NCBI GenBank assembly: GCA_900767025.1
Contig: CAAFXS010000033.1
Location: 1-34,359, forward strand
DNA length: 34,359 nt
Reading direction: 5' to 3'
Source of the DNA: Clostridia bacterium
GTDB lineage: Bacteria; Bacillota; Clostridia; Oscillospirales; Acutalibacteraceae
Shown in pieces: positions 1 to 7,972 of this stretch (the stretch's first letter is position 1; the number at the start of each line of letters is the position of its first letter). The notes below the pieces were generated by a model. That model made no database searches, was not told where the DNA came from, and was given only the letters and a program-made list of their open reading frames with translations. The translations under genes were made by a program, and so were the position numbers.

Positions 1-116
1 ATTTGAGCCTCCCCTGTGTAAGGGGAGGTGGCAACCGTTAGGTTGTCGGAGGGGTTGTAACAATCCCTCAGTCTGCTTACGCAGACAGCTCCCTTTACAC
101 AAGGGAGCCTTACAAA
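1..116. repeat. 116-bp dimeric palindromic repeat, copy A1
   Basis: Four short hairpins in a row: CCTCCCCT/AGGGGAGG, CAACC/GGTTG, GTCTGC/GCAGAC and GCTCCCTT/AAGGGAGC. The two halves are related monomers meeting in inverted orientation at a centre reading GGTTGTAACAATCC, so the whole is a large imperfect palindrome. The reverse complement at 14497-14612 is identical over all 116 bases. The copy touches the window edge and could extend further left. It lies just after the sleB-type stop codon. It has no coding capacity and no T-run that would make it a typical terminator; it resembles the MITE-like or REP-like repeats of gut clostridia. Confidence 0.9.
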
Positions 117-123
117 CCGCAAT

Positions 124-834
124 TTATTTGCAAAACTTATGACTGCCGATAACCTTAACAACCGGTCGTGAATGCATAAAGGCATCGTTGGTTTTTGCAG
201 GGTTGAAATAATAAATCGCACCGCCTGAGGGGTCCCAGCCGTTAAGGGCGTCTATTGCCGCTCTTTTTGAGGTTTCCGACACAGGCTGATACCAGTTTGA
301 ATCGTTAACGCAGGAGAATGCTCCTTTTTGGTAAACTACACCGCTGAGGGAATCCGGAAAGCTGGGATGCTTGACCCTGTTAAGAATAACGGCACCTACC
401 GCAACCTGTCCCTCGTAGGATTCACCTCTTGCCTCGGCGCTGATAACCTTGCCCAAAAGCTCAACATCGGAGCTTGAATAGCTGGTGTTGTTGGTTGAGC
501 CTCCGCCTCCGAGGCCCAAATAAAGAAGGGTTTGATTTCCGCAAATTCCGTCGGCGGTTATTCCGCAGTTTCGCTGAAAGGCGGTAACTGCCGATTTGGT
601 GGCGTTGCCGTAAACACCGTCAACGGAGCCGTTATAATATCCCAGCGAGGATAGCTTTCTTTGAATTGACTTAACCTCGTCACCGCTGGAGCCAAGCCTT
701 GACACTGCATAGGAGCTGTCCTGGCTTTTGGTATAAATAAGATAAGCTCCTCCGCCTGCTATACAGGCGCAAACAAGCACTGCAAGGGCTGTCCAAAGGG
801 CAAAAAATCTTTTAAATGCTTTATATACTGTCAT
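124..834 (-). CDS. SleB-family cell-wall hydrolase with peptidoglycan-binding domain
   Basis: Predicted peptidoglycan hydrolase (lytic-transglycosylase type of the SleB/CwlJ family) of 236 residues. A membrane anchor or uncleaved signal spans about residues 10-34. A PG_binding_1 repeat follows at about 49-105 (QRKLSSLGYY, DGVYGNATKSAV, FQRNCGI), then a Gly/Ser/Asn linker, then the Hydrolase_2 domain from about 127. The likely catalytic Glu is E134 in ISAEARGE. The frame is open to a GTG three codons upstream (843), but the SD GAGGTG sits at the right distance from the ATG at 834, so I choose that. It follows the 846-1112 gene by about 11 nt and probably shares its transcript. In spore formers SleB degrades cortex during germination; vegetative paralogues with this architecture exist, so a spore role is not proven. 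Confidence 0.88.
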   Translation of the reverse strand: MTVYKAFKRFFALWTALAVLVCACIAGGGAYLIYTKSQDSSYAVSRLGSSGDEVKSIQRKLSSLGYYNGSVDGVYGNATKSAVTAFQRNCGITADGICGNQTLLYLGLGGGGSTNNTSYSSSDVELLGKVISAEARGESYEGQVAVGAVILNRVKHPSFPDSLSGVVYQKGAFSCVNDSNWYQPVSETSKRAAIDALNGWDPSGGAIYYFNPAKTNDAFMHSRPVVKVIGSHKFCK

Positions 835-845
835 ATAATCCACCT

Positions 846-1112
846 CTATACTATTAAATTAATAAGATAAGACAGAGCAAAGCCGGCAAGCAAAAACAGC
901 ACGGAGCTGCCTGCCAATGCAAAAATCTTTCTTTTGGGGATTCTGATTTTAGGCGGTTTCTGGGCTATCGCCGCCAGCGCCTCTGCCTCCTTTTGTAGTT
1001 TTTTCCTGTCTGTGCCCTTGTATTCAGGCTTTACAAAAAATATTATTTTTTCAAAATAGGGGTTCTCTGTATTTGTCACCTCTAATATTTGCTTGTTGAC
1101 TCCCTTAATCAT
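846..1112 (-). CDS. Small membrane protein of unknown function, upstream of sleB-type gene
   Basis: 88 residues, no family recognised. Residues 1-60 are polar and basic with a Lys/Glu/Ala-rich helical stretch (about 34-50); residues about 64-86 form one hydrophobic segment at the extreme C-terminus, so it looks like a tail-anchored protein with its N-terminus in the cytosol. AAAGGA lies 8 nt before the ATG. Its stop overlaps the ribosome site of the sleB-type gene, implying co-transcription and perhaps translational coupling. A role linked to the hydrolase is suggested only by this neighbourhood. Confidence 0.7.
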   Translation of the reverse strand: MIKGVNKQILEVTNTENPYFEKIIFFVKPEYKGTDRKKLQKEAEALAAIAQKPPKIRIPKRKIFALAGSSVLFLLAGFALSYLINLIV

Positions 1113-1509
1113 TGCTAAAATCCTTTCAAATTTTTATACAATTAGTGTAGGAAAAACAGTCAAAAAATATACCAAAATGATTTTGTCGATTTTTGTTCAT
1201 TTTATCAATTAAATAATACTTGACACAAAAATTTATAACCAAAAGTATACAGGCAGGCAAAACTTTATCTTGTGGAAAACTCTGTGGAAAATGTTAAAAA
1301 GTATGCATATTTTCCCTTTATTTAGTGGAAAACGGGCTGTTGAAAACTCAAATTTGCTGAAATTTTTTGAGTTTTTAAGAATTTACACATAGTTTTCAAC
1401 ATTTTTAAAAATTACAAAATTGACATAAATTTTTGTGTAAATTGCTATTTTTTACTTTCACTCTTGACAAAAAAATGTTATACTCTTAGTACGAAAAGAG
1501 GAATATAAT
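1113..1509. other. 397-nt divergent intergenic region with DnaA-box-like cluster
   Basis: AT-rich gap between diverging genes. It holds five nonamers close to DnaA boxes: TGTGGAAAA at 1271-1279 and 1283-1291, AGTGGAAAA at 1324-1332, TGTTGAAAA at 1338-1346 (all minus-strand TTTTCCACA/TTTTCAACA types) and TTTTCAACA at 1393-1401 on plus. TTTACACAT lies at 1382-1390. The same nonamer types occur in the dnaA-dnaN gap. No ORF or RNA gene was recognised. Possible roles are DnaA-regulated promoters, a DnaA titration site or a second origin-related segment. Confidence 0.55.
1476..1484 (+). promoter_or_regulatory. Extended -10 promoter of the ogg-rsmE-patatin operon
   Basis: TGTTATACT is an extended -10 (TG-N-TATACT). 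No good -35 lies 17 nt upstream; a TTGACA at 1464-1469 is too close (9 nt). Transcription would start near 1491, leaving a leader of about 20 nt before the ATG at 1510. Confidence 0.5.
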
Positions 1510-2328
1510 ATGAAAGTTATTTGCAAAGATAATGACATAATAATTGAGGGCGTAAAATGCCTTGACCTTGACCTGACACTTGACTGCGGTCAGGCGTTTA
1601 GGTGGGAAAAGCAAGAGGACGGCAGCTGGAGCGGTGTTGTTAAAGGCGTTTTCCTTAATATAGACAAACAGGGCGATAGGGTAATTCTTAAAAACACAAC
1701 ACCTGAAAATTATGAAAATATATGGAAGCACTATTTTGATTTTGACAAAGACTATGAGGAAATCTGCAACAGGCTTAAGCAGGACGACCTTATTGCACCT
1801 ACTGTTGACGAATACTACGGCATCAGAATACTTAATCAGGATAGCTGGGAGGCACTTTGCTCCTTTGTTATCAGCCAGCAGAATAACATAAAAAGGATTA
1901 AGGGAATTATTGACAGGCTTTGCAGAGCCTACGGCGATGAGGTTTGCAACGGCTTTTATTCCTTCCCCTCGGCTGAAAGGCTTTCCGAATTAACTGTTGA
2001 TGATTTTGAAAGGCTTGGCACGGGCTACAGGGCGAAATACCTTGAACGGCTGTCAAAAGCCGTGGCGGCAGGTGAAATTGATTTTGACAAAATAAAAGCT
2101 CTTCCCTTGGAGCAGGCAAGGAAGGATCTGCTTAACATATACGGTGTGGGCATCAAGGTTGCCAACTGCGCACTGCTTTTCGGCTTTGAATTTTACGACG
2201 CATTTCCCGTTGATGTGTGGATGAAAAGAGTTATGGAATATTATCCCCACGGCTTGCCTGAATGCTTTAACGGTATCGGCGGAATTGCCCAGCAGTATCT
2301 TTTCCACTGGGCGAGAAATAATTTATAA
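1510..2328 (+). CDS. ogg: 8-oxoguanine DNA glycosylase/AP lyase, OGG1 type
   Basis: Base-excision repair enzyme that removes 8-oxoguanine from DNA and nicks the abasic site. 272 residues: OGG_N-like domain (about 1-110, with DCGQAFRW), then the HhH-GPD fold. The helix-hairpin-helix reads LLNIYGVGIKVANCA, containing the Lys that forms the Schiff base (human OGG1 GVGTKVADC), followed by FPVDVWMKR with the conserved catalytic Asp. Length fits bacterial OGG1-type enzymes. It leads a tight operon with rsmE (16-nt gap) and the patatin gene. A general 3-methyladenine glycosylase annotation is possible but the GVGxKVA motif favours OGG1. Confidence 0.88.
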   Translation: MKVICKDNDIIIEGVKCLDLDLTLDCGQAFRWEKQEDGSWSGVVKGVFLNIDKQGDRVILKNTTPENYENIWKHYFDFDKDYEEICNRLKQDDLIAPTVDEYYGIRILNQDSWEALCSFVISQQNNIKRIKGIIDRLCRAYGDEVCNGFYSFPSAERLSELTVDDFERLGTGYRAKYLERLSKAVAAGEIDFDKIKALPLEQARKDLLNIYGVGIKVANCALLFGFEFYDAFPVDVWMKRVMEYYPHGLPECFNGIGGIAQQYLFHWARNNL

Positions 2329-2344
2329 TATAAAGGATTAAAAT

Positions 2345-3067
2345 ATGCAAAAGCTTTTTGTTGACTTTATACCCCAAGGGCAGTTTGTCCTTGATGAAGA
2401 AAAATCACGCCATATTGCAAAATCACTGCGTATGAGGGTTGGTGATATGCTGACCCTTTGCTCCGGAGACGGCAGGGATTTCGGTTGTATCATCGACAGT
2501 ATTGACAGTAAAAATGTTACCCTTTCTCTGTGCTATGAGCAGGCAAACAACTGCGAGCCATCGGTGAGTGTAGCAATTTATCAGGGCGTTCCCAAGGGGG
2601 ACAAGTTAGAGGATATTATTCAAAAATGCACCGAGCTTGGTGTTACGGAAATAACACCTGTACTCACTGCAAGGAGCGTCAGCCGTCCCCAGGAGAAATC
2701 CGCAAAAAAGAAACAGGAGCGCTATAAAAAAATTGCTCTTGAGGCGGCACAGCAAAGCGGCAGAGGCATTGTTCCCCAAATTAATTCAATGACGGATTTG
2801 AAAAAAGCCGCTGAAAATGACAATGCAGAGGTTAAAATTCTTTTTTACGAGGGCGGCGGCGAAAGCCTTAAAAACATTATAAAGGACGGTGTTAAATCCG
2901 TTTCAATATATATCGGCCCCGAGGGCGGATTTGAAAGCAGCGAGGTTGAGCTTATCAAAAGCTACGGCGGTCAGGTGGCAACCCTTGGCAAAAGGATTTT
3001 GAGAACACAGACTGCACCTGTGGCGGCGCTGACCTCAATAATGCTTTTGACAAATAATTTAGAATAA
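2345..3067 (+). CDS. rsmE: 16S rRNA (uracil1498-N3)-methyltransferase RsmE
   Basis: SPOUT-class methyltransferase that uses S-adenosylmethionine to methylate N3 of U1498 in 16S rRNA. 240 residues, the usual length. The N-terminal PUA-like RNA-binding part contains HIAKSLRMRVGD; the C-terminal knot carries the family motifs KCTELGVTEITPV, ALEAAQQSGRG, IYIGPEGGF and LGKRILRTQTAPVAAL. Middle gene of the ogg-rsmE-patatin operon, with 16-nt and 15-nt gaps, and presumably read from the promoter at 1476. Confidence 0.95.
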   Translation: MQKLFVDFIPQGQFVLDEEKSRHIAKSLRMRVGDMLTLCSGDGRDFGCIIDSIDSKNVTLSLCYEQANNCEPSVSVAIYQGVPKGDKLEDIIQKCTELGVTEITPVLTARSVSRPQEKSAKKKQERYKKIALEAAQQSGRGIVPQINSMTDLKKAAENDNAEVKILFYEGGGESLKNIIKDGVKSVSIYIGPEGGFESSEVELIKSYGGQVATLGKRILRTQTAPVAALTSIMLLTNNLE

Positions 3068-3082
3068 AAATCAGGTGATAAA

Positions 3083-3928
3083 ATGTATAAATCAGGATTA
3101 GTCTTGGAGGGCGGAGGAATAAGAGGTCTTTATTCCAGCGGTGTTCTTGATGCATTTATGGAAAATGACATCACATTTCCCTATGTTATCGGCGTTTCGG
3201 CAGGAAGCTGCAACGGCGTGTCATACATAGGCAAAAACCTCCACCGTATGAGAGATATAACCTTAGGCTATTCAGGTGATGAAAGGTACAAAAGCGTTAA
3301 ATCAATGTTTAAAAACGGCGAGTACCTTAATTCAAAATGGATATTCGGCGAGCTTTCCTACGATATGTTCCCCTTGGATTATGACACTTACGAAAAATCA
3401 CACACAACACTGTGTGCCGTGGCAACAAACGCATATACCGGTAAGCCGGAATATTTTTATCCCGAAGGCTTTAGGAACGGTTGTGAGGAGCTAAGGGCAA
3501 GCTGTGCCCTGCCTGTTGCAACAAAGCCGGTGCCATTAGGTGAAAATCTTTATTACGACGGCGGTGTGTCCGACTCAATTCCCCTTAAGCATGCCTTTGA
3601 GGACGGCTGTGAAAAATGCGTTGTAATACTGACACAGGATAAAAATTATGTTAAAAAGCCTATGAACCACGAAAAAGCAATCAAAAAGATACTAAAGGAA
3701 TATCCTAATGTGGTGCAGGGCGTGCTTAACAGGCATAATATGTATAACGAACAACGCGAATATGTTTTTGAAATGCAAAAGCAGGGCAAGGCTCTGGTAA
3801 TTTGCCCCGAGGAACCACTGCACTGCTCGACTCTAAATGTCAGCACCGAGCAGCAAAAGGATATTTACCAAATCGGCTATAAGCAGGGCTTGGAATATAT
3901 TGATAAGGTTAAAGAGTTTATACAATAA
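3083..3928 (+). CDS. Patatin-like phospholipase family protein
   Basis: Predicted cytosolic serine esterase/lipid acyl hydrolase with a Ser-Asp dyad. 281 residues. Seen: oxyanion loop GGGIRG near residue 10, nucleophile elbow GVSAGS (Ser in G-x-S-x-G, about residue 39), and the catalytic Asp motif YYDGGVSDSIPL around residue 155. No signal peptide. It resembles the short bacterial RssA/YlbK-like patatins whose natural substrates are mostly unknown. AGGTGA precedes the ATG. Last gene of the ogg-rsmE operon, ending 120 nt before the bidirectional terminator at 4049. Confidence 0.9.
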   Translation: MYKSGLVLEGGGIRGLYSSGVLDAFMENDITFPYVIGVSAGSCNGVSYIGKNLHRMRDITLGYSGDERYKSVKSMFKNGEYLNSKWIFGELSYDMFPLDYDTYEKSHTTLCAVATNAYTGKPEYFYPEGFRNGCEELRASCALPVATKPVPLGENLYYDGGVSDSIPLKHAFEDGCEKCVVILTQDKNYVKKPMNHEKAIKKILKEYPNVVQGVLNRHNMYNEQREYVFEMQKQGKALVICPEEPLHCSTLNVSTEQQKDIYQIGYKQGLEYIDKVKEFIQ

Positions 3929-3935
3929 ATTAGGA

Positions 3936-4037
3936 GTTGTCGCGGCGTTATCGTAGGGGCGGATATTATCCGCCCGAATTGGCGGGCGACTGATAGTCGC
4001 CCCTACGGTTGTTCATAACAGCCATTCAAACCGCAAT
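3936..4037. repeat. About 102-bp nested-hairpin repeat, copy B1
   Basis: Two adjacent hairpins (GGGCGGAT/ATCCGCCC and GGGCGACT/AGTCGCCC) lie inside an outer stem CGTAGGGGCG/CGCCCCTACG, giving a cruciform-capable element. A second copy in the same orientation is at 11250-11351, with about ten differences in 102 positions, mostly in the flanks; the hairpin core is almost unchanged. Non-coding, located between the patatin gene and the htpG terminator. Confidence 0.85.
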
Positions 4038-4048
4038 ATTACACAATG

Positions 4049-4083
4049 AAAAAACTTGCAGGCATAAGCCTGCAAGTTTTTTT
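4049..4083. terminator. Bidirectional terminator between patatin gene and htpG
   Basis: Perfect stem AACTTGCAGGC/GCCTGCAAGTT with an ATAA loop and A/T runs on both sides, so it can work on either strand. It overlaps the htpG stop codon (4082-4084, minus) and serves the converging patatin transcript. Confidence 0.9.
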
Positions 4084-5962
4084 ACATCATATCTGCCAAA
4101 ATGTCGCTGAATTCCGTTGGGTTATCAATATCAAGTCCTGCAATGAGTCTTGCGGAGGAATAAAGCAGGCTGACATATTTTTTAAGCTGTTCATCGTCTG
4201 CGGCGGCAAGCTTTTCTGCAACGGGATGCGCCGAGTTAATCTCAAGGACTAACTGTGCCTTAACGCCCTGGTTTGCACCGGGCATCTGGTTAAGCACCTT
4301 TTCCATTTCAAGTGAAACATAGCCCTCGGCTGAAAGTGATACCGGGTGTGAGCCAAGCTTGTTGGAGAACTTAACGGCGGAAACCCTGTCGCCAAGTGCC
4401 TCCTTCATTTTGTCAAGCAGCTCCTTTGAGTCCTCATTTTTCTTATTAATTGCCTCTTTTTCCGCATCGGTGCTTAAATCCAAATCCTCCTTGCAAATGT
4501 TTACAAAGTGCTTGCCCTCGTATTCCATAAGCATCTGGATTGCAAATTCGTCAACCTCGTCGGTGAAATAAAGCACCTCAAAGCCCTTTTCCTTAACGGC
4601 GTCAAGCTGTGGGAGCATACTGATTTTGTCTGCATTTTCACCGCAGGCGTAGTAGATATTTTCCTGCGAATCAGCCATTCTGCCCACATATTCATTAAGA
4701 GTGGTGTAGCCCTCGCCGTTGGAGCTTTCAAACATCAGGAAATCCTTAAGACCGTCCTTCTCCATACCGTAGTTTGCGTACACGCCGTATTTAAGTTGTA
4801 AGCCAAAGGTTTTGAAGAATTTGTTATATTTTTCACGGTCGTTGTTGAGCATCTTTTTAAGCTCATTTTTAATTTTCTTATCAATAGCCTTTGCAATGAT
4901 TTTAAGCTGATGGTCGTGCTGAAGCATTTCACGGCTGATGTTAAGGCTTAAATCCGCACTGTCCACAAGGCCTTTAACAAAGCTGAAATAATCCGGCAGT
5001 AAATCAGCGCATTTGTCCATAATCAGTACGCCGTTTGAATAAAGCTGAAGTCCCTTTTCATACTCCTTTGAGTAGTAGTCATACGGTGGATTTTCGGGGA
5101 TAAACATCAAAGCGTCAAAGGTTGCCTGACCCTCTGTTTTTGTGTGGATAACAAGCTGTGGGTCGCTGTAATCCATAAACTTTTCCTTGTAGAAATTGTT
5201 GTAATCCTCTGCCTTGATTTCACTTTTTGACTTGCGCCAAAGAGGAACCATAGAGTTCAGGGTTTCCATATTAATTTCGGTTATATATTCGCCCTCTTTT
5301 TCCGGGTCGGGAACCTGACTGCTCATTTCCATCTGAATGGGATAGCGGATATAGTCGCTGTACTTTTTAACAAGCTCGTCAATTCTGTACTGCTCTAAGA
5401 AATCGCTGTAACGCTCGTTTTCGGTGTCCTCTTTAATATGGAGGGTAATAACCGTGCCGGCGTCCTCCTTTTCGCAATCCTCAATTGTGTAGCCGTCTGC
5501 ACCGGTTGATGCCCATTTGTGAGCGGTGTCCTCGCCGAATGCCTTTGACACAACCTCCACCTTGTCGGCAACCATAAAGGAGGAATAAAAGCCTACGCCG
5601 AACTGACCGATAACGGAAATATCCTCTGCCTTTTCGTTGTCGGCATTTTCGTTTTTAAAATTAAGCGAACCGCTTTTTGCAATGGTGCCCAAATTATTTT
5701 CAAGCTCATCTGCGGTCATACCGATACCGTTATCGGTAATTGTAATTGTTCTGTTTCCCTTATCAAGATCAATGGTGATTTTAAAATCATCACGGGCAAG
5801 CTTAACGCTGTCATCGGTAAGGGATTTGAAATACAGCTTGTCGATGGCGTCGCTGGCGTTTGAAATAAGCTCACGAAGGAAAATTTCCTTGTGGGTATAA
5901 ATTGAATTAATCATCATATCAAGGAGCTTTTTTGACTCTGCCTTGAATTGCTTTTTTCTCAT
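4082..5962 (-). CDS. htpG: Chaperone HtpG (Hsp90)
   Basis: ATP-dependent homodimeric cytosolic chaperone of the Hsp90 family, 626 residues. The GHKL ATPase motifs are clear: ELISNASDAIDKL (with the ATP-binding Asn), DNGIGMT, and the lid region IGQFGVGFYSSFMVADKV. The middle domain contains LYSNGVLIMDK and SLNISREMLQ; the C-terminal dimerisation part ends at DILADMM. The frame is open up to a GTG at 5998, but that codon lies inside the CIRCE operator. The ATG at 5962 has AAAGGA 9-10 nt upstream, so I choose it. Monocistronic, with its own promoter and terminator. The CIRCE points to HrcA repression, unlike Bacillus subtilis htpG. Confidence 0.97.
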   Translation of the reverse strand: MRKKQFKAESKKLLDMMINSIYTHKEIFLRELISNASDAIDKLYFKSLTDDSVKLARDDFKITIDLDKGNRTITITDNGIGMTADELENNLGTIAKSGSLNFKNENADNEKAEDISVIGQFGVGFYSSFMVADKVEVVSKAFGEDTAHKWASTGADGYTIEDCEKEDAGTVITLHIKEDTENERYSDFLEQYRIDELVKKYSDYIRYPIQMEMSSQVPDPEKEGEYITEINMETLNSMVPLWRKSKSEIKAEDYNNFYKEKFMDYSDPQLVIHTKTEGQATFDALMFIPENPPYDYYSKEYEKGLQLYSNGVLIMDKCADLLPDYFSFVKGLVDSADLSLNISREMLQHDHQLKIIAKAIDKKIKNELKKMLNNDREKYNKFFKTFGLQLKYGVYANYGMEKDGLKDFLMFESSNGEGYTTLNEYVGRMADSQENIYYACGENADKISMLPQLDAVKEKGFEVLYFTDEVDEFAIQMLMEYEGKHFVNICKEDLDLSTDAEKEAINKKNEDSKELLDKMKEALGDRVSAVKFSNKLGSHPVSLSAEGYVSLEMEKVLNQMPGANQGVKAQLVLEINSAHPVAEKLAAADDEQLKKYVSLLYSSARLIAGLDIDNPTEFSDILADMM

Positions 5963-5985
5963 AATCAACAGTCCTTTTCTACAAA

Positions 5986-6012
5986 TTAGCACTCTCACCT
6001 TTCGAGTGCTAA
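5986..6012 (-). promoter_or_regulatory. CIRCE operator (HrcA-binding site) of htpG
   Basis: Perfect TTAGCACTC-N9-GAGTGCTAA (arms 5986-5994 and 6004-6012). CIRCE is the binding site of the heat-shock repressor HrcA. It overlaps the expected htpG start of transcription, just downstream of the -10 at 6017-6022. Confidence 0.97.
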
Positions 6013-6016
6013 TTTT

Positions 6017-6044
6017 ATTATAGCCTTTATTTTTTGTTTGTCAA
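6017..6044 (-). promoter_or_regulatory. Sigma-A promoter of htpG
   Basis: On the minus strand: TTGACA (6039-6044), 16-nt spacer, TATAAT (6017-6022), both perfect consensus. Transcription would begin inside the CIRCE. Confidence 0.85.
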
Positions 6045-6060
6045 TAGTCTTTTAAAAATA

Positions 6061-6089
6061 TTGACAATTTTTAACATTTGCCATAATAT
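6061..6089 (+). promoter_or_regulatory. Promoter of the GDPD gene
   Basis: TTGACA (6061-6066), 17-nt spacer, TAATAT (6084-6089). It is followed by the SD AGGAGGGG (6098-6105) and the ATG at 6112. Confidence 0.6.
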
Positions 6090-6111
6090 TAGTTTATAGG
6101 AGGGGATAATT

Positions 6112-7110
6112 ATGAAAACCGAAACAAAAACAAAAAAGAAAAAGGGTCTTATTGCCTTGGCTGTAATTATTGCGATTATTGTTGCTCTTGCCCTGGTGGC
6201 TAATATTGCCGGCAATCACCGCTCTGACCCTGCAAAAATCGAAAGCTATAACACAAACAATCCGTACATACTTGAAAATACCGACATATCGGGTCACCGC
6301 AGCGGCGGCGGTATTGCCCCGGAGGAAACAATGATGGCGTTCAAAAACTGTGCCGAAAACGGCGAATTTTCCATTAATGTTTTTGAATTTGACCTGCATA
6401 TAACCAAGGATGAAGTGCTTGTTCTTCTTCACGACGACACCCTTGACCGCACCTCAAACAGTGAGGAGGTTTTCGGTGAAAAGGAGGTTCGCCCGGAGGA
6501 CAAAACCTATGAGGAGCTCCGTACTCTTAATATGGGTGCAAAATTTGAAAATACACAGGGCGAAACACCCTACGCGGATTTGGAGGAGCCTGACGATGAT
6601 TTAAAAATTTTAAGAGTTGAGGATGCACTGGATTACCTTACCTCTGTTGGAGATTACAAATTCATTATCGAAATTAAAAACGACGGTGATTTAGGCAAAA
6701 AGGGCGTTGACATTCTCCACGGTATTTTAGTTGAAAGAAACCTTGTTGACAGGGTTATATTCGGCACATTTCACGGCGAGGTCAGCGAGTATGTTGACAA
6801 CAACTATCCCGATATGACCAGGAGCACGGGAATTGCCGAGGCTTTGGAATTCTGGTGGGCAGCCATAACCGATAGCGACAGCTACGAGCCACCCTGCACG
6901 GTGCTTCAGCTTCCCTACGGCAAGCCCTACAGCCTTTTGGGTCTTAACACCGCAACGGCAAAGGTAATCAACTACGCTCACGAGCACGATATGGCAATAC
7001 AGTACTGGACCATTAATGATGAGAAGGATATGGAATACCTTATCAGCGTAGGTGCAGACTGCATTATGACCGATTATCCCGATGTGCTCTACGGCGTAAT
7101 GTATAATTGA
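6112..7110 (+). CDS. Membrane-anchored glycerophosphodiester phosphodiesterase
   Basis: Predicted GDPD-family enzyme hydrolysing glycerophosphodiesters to sn-glycerol 3-phosphate and an alcohol. 332 residues. After a Lys-rich start, residues about 12-33 form a membrane anchor; the TIM-barrel domain faces outside. Family residues: H62-R63 with the PEET stretch at 70-73 (HRG...PENT motif), E92 and D94 (metal ligands in FEFDLH), and H107 in LLHDDTLDRT. The C-terminus has QYWTINDEKDMEYLISVGADCIMTDYPD, the usual end of the barrel. SD AGGAGGGG. Likely substrates are deacylated phospholipids or lipoteichoic-acid turnover products, an inference from family and location. Confidence 0.92.
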   Translation: MKTETKTKKKKGLIALAVIIAIIVALALVANIAGNHRSDPAKIESYNTNNPYILENTDISGHRSGGGIAPEETMMAFKNCAENGEFSINVFEFDLHITKDEVLVLLHDDTLDRTSNSEEVFGEKEVRPEDKTYEELRTLNMGAKFENTQGETPYADLEEPDDDLKILRVEDALDYLTSVGDYKFIIEIKNDGDLGKKGVDILHGILVERNLVDRVIFGTFHGEVSEYVDNNYPDMTRSTGIAEALEFWWAAITDSDSYEPPCTVLQLPYGKPYSLLGLNTATAKVINYAHEHDMAIQYWTINDEKDMEYLISVGADCIMTDYPDVLYGVMYN

Positions 7111-7135
7111 CAACGGTTTTAAATGGATATATAAT
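7107..7135 (+). promoter_or_regulatory. Promoter upstream of the 7166-7915 gene
   Basis: TTGACA (7107-7112) with 17-nt spacer and TATAAT (7130-7135), both perfect. The -35 overlaps the stop codon of the GDPD gene, so the next gene can be transcribed alone. Confidence 0.8.
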
Positions 7136-7165
7136 TGTAATAGATTAAGACAAAGGGGGCTTAAT

Positions 7166-7915
7166 ATGAAAGAAAAGATAACAAAGGGCAAATTGTACTG
7201 CCTTATATCCGCAGGTATAATTTTCGGCGCATACATAGCGCAGAGAATTCTTAATATGACCCTGGAGCCTACAAAAACAGGCGTGCTTGTTCAGGCAATA
7301 GTTTTCAGTGCACTGACTGCCGTTGTTTATTTTCTTGTGGCAAAATCCGACGAGCCCTTTTACGGAATTCTTGCGGCAATATTCGGCATTCGTATGCTGC
7401 CGCCGAATATTACGGGACTTGGGGAATTCAGCCCCCAGTCAGAGCTTTTGTACTACTTTGTGCAAAAAGCATCTTTTGTAATTTTTGCATTTGCAATAGT
7501 TAAGCTTTATGAATTACAAAAGCGTCCCAGGATGATAAAGCCTATTCCCATTTTATGCACCATTCTTATTGTTCCGTTTTTTAACGAAATCAGCGTTACG
7601 GTAAACAATTTCATTATGGAACAAAGCGGAAATATGCTTTACTCCTATTTTGCGTCCTTTGCAATTTACAGTGCGGCAATGATTTGCCTGCTCTTTGTGG
7701 GCACAAGGTGCAGCAAGGTAAGCGCGGCGCTTATCTGCGATTTTCAGCTGGTTGCACTGCTCCTTAACGCAGGCAGAAAAATTTGTGCTATTATAATTCA
7801 CCTTGCAAATTCGGCACACATCAGCCGCAGCTACTACTGCTGGGTGGTTATTTACGGATTTTTCTTCATTGCCTTTTATGTACTGCGCAAGCACAGAAAA
7901 ACCGCAATTGTTTAG
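7166..7915 (+). CDS. Multi-spanning membrane protein of unknown function
   Basis: 249 residues, mostly hydrophobic, about seven predicted membrane segments (roughly 10-26, 41-58, 63-78, 98-113, 126-146, 157-178 and 217-240), ending in a short basic tail. No recognisable catalytic or transport motif. Good SD (AAAGGGGG) and a perfect-consensus promoter (7107) argue that it is real and expressed. It lies between the GDPD gene and the riboflavin riboswitch, without an obvious link to either. Confidence 0.75.
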   Translation: MKEKITKGKLYCLISAGIIFGAYIAQRILNMTLEPTKTGVLVQAIVFSALTAVVYFLVAKSDEPFYGILAAIFGIRMLPPNITGLGEFSPQSELLYYFVQKASFVIFAFAIVKLYELQKRPRMIKPIPILCTILIVPFFNEISVTVNNFIMEQSGNMLYSYFASFAIYSAAMICLLFVGTRCSKVSAALICDFQLVALLLNAGRKICAIIIHLANSAHISRSYYCWVVIYGFFFIAFYVLRKHRKTAIV

Positions 7916-7932
7916 TAATTTTTTCAAAAATA

Positions 7933-7961
7933 TTGACAAACAGAATATACAGGAATATAAT
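7933..7961 (+). promoter_or_regulatory. Promoter of the FMN riboswitch-ribU unit
   Basis: TTGACA (7933-7938), 17-nt spacer, TATAAT (7956-7961), both perfect. Transcription would start about 5 nt before riboswitch helix P1. Confidence 0.9.
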
Positions 7962-7972
7962 ATAGAAAAATA

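Noticed and set aside
3936..4037. CRISPR-like or terminator interpretation of repeat B
   Set aside because: Only two distant copies, no spacer array, and no T-run after the stems; the real terminator is at 4049-4083.
5963..5998. HtpG start at GTG 5998
   Set aside because: The codon lies inside the CIRCE operator and has no SD; ATG 5962 has one.
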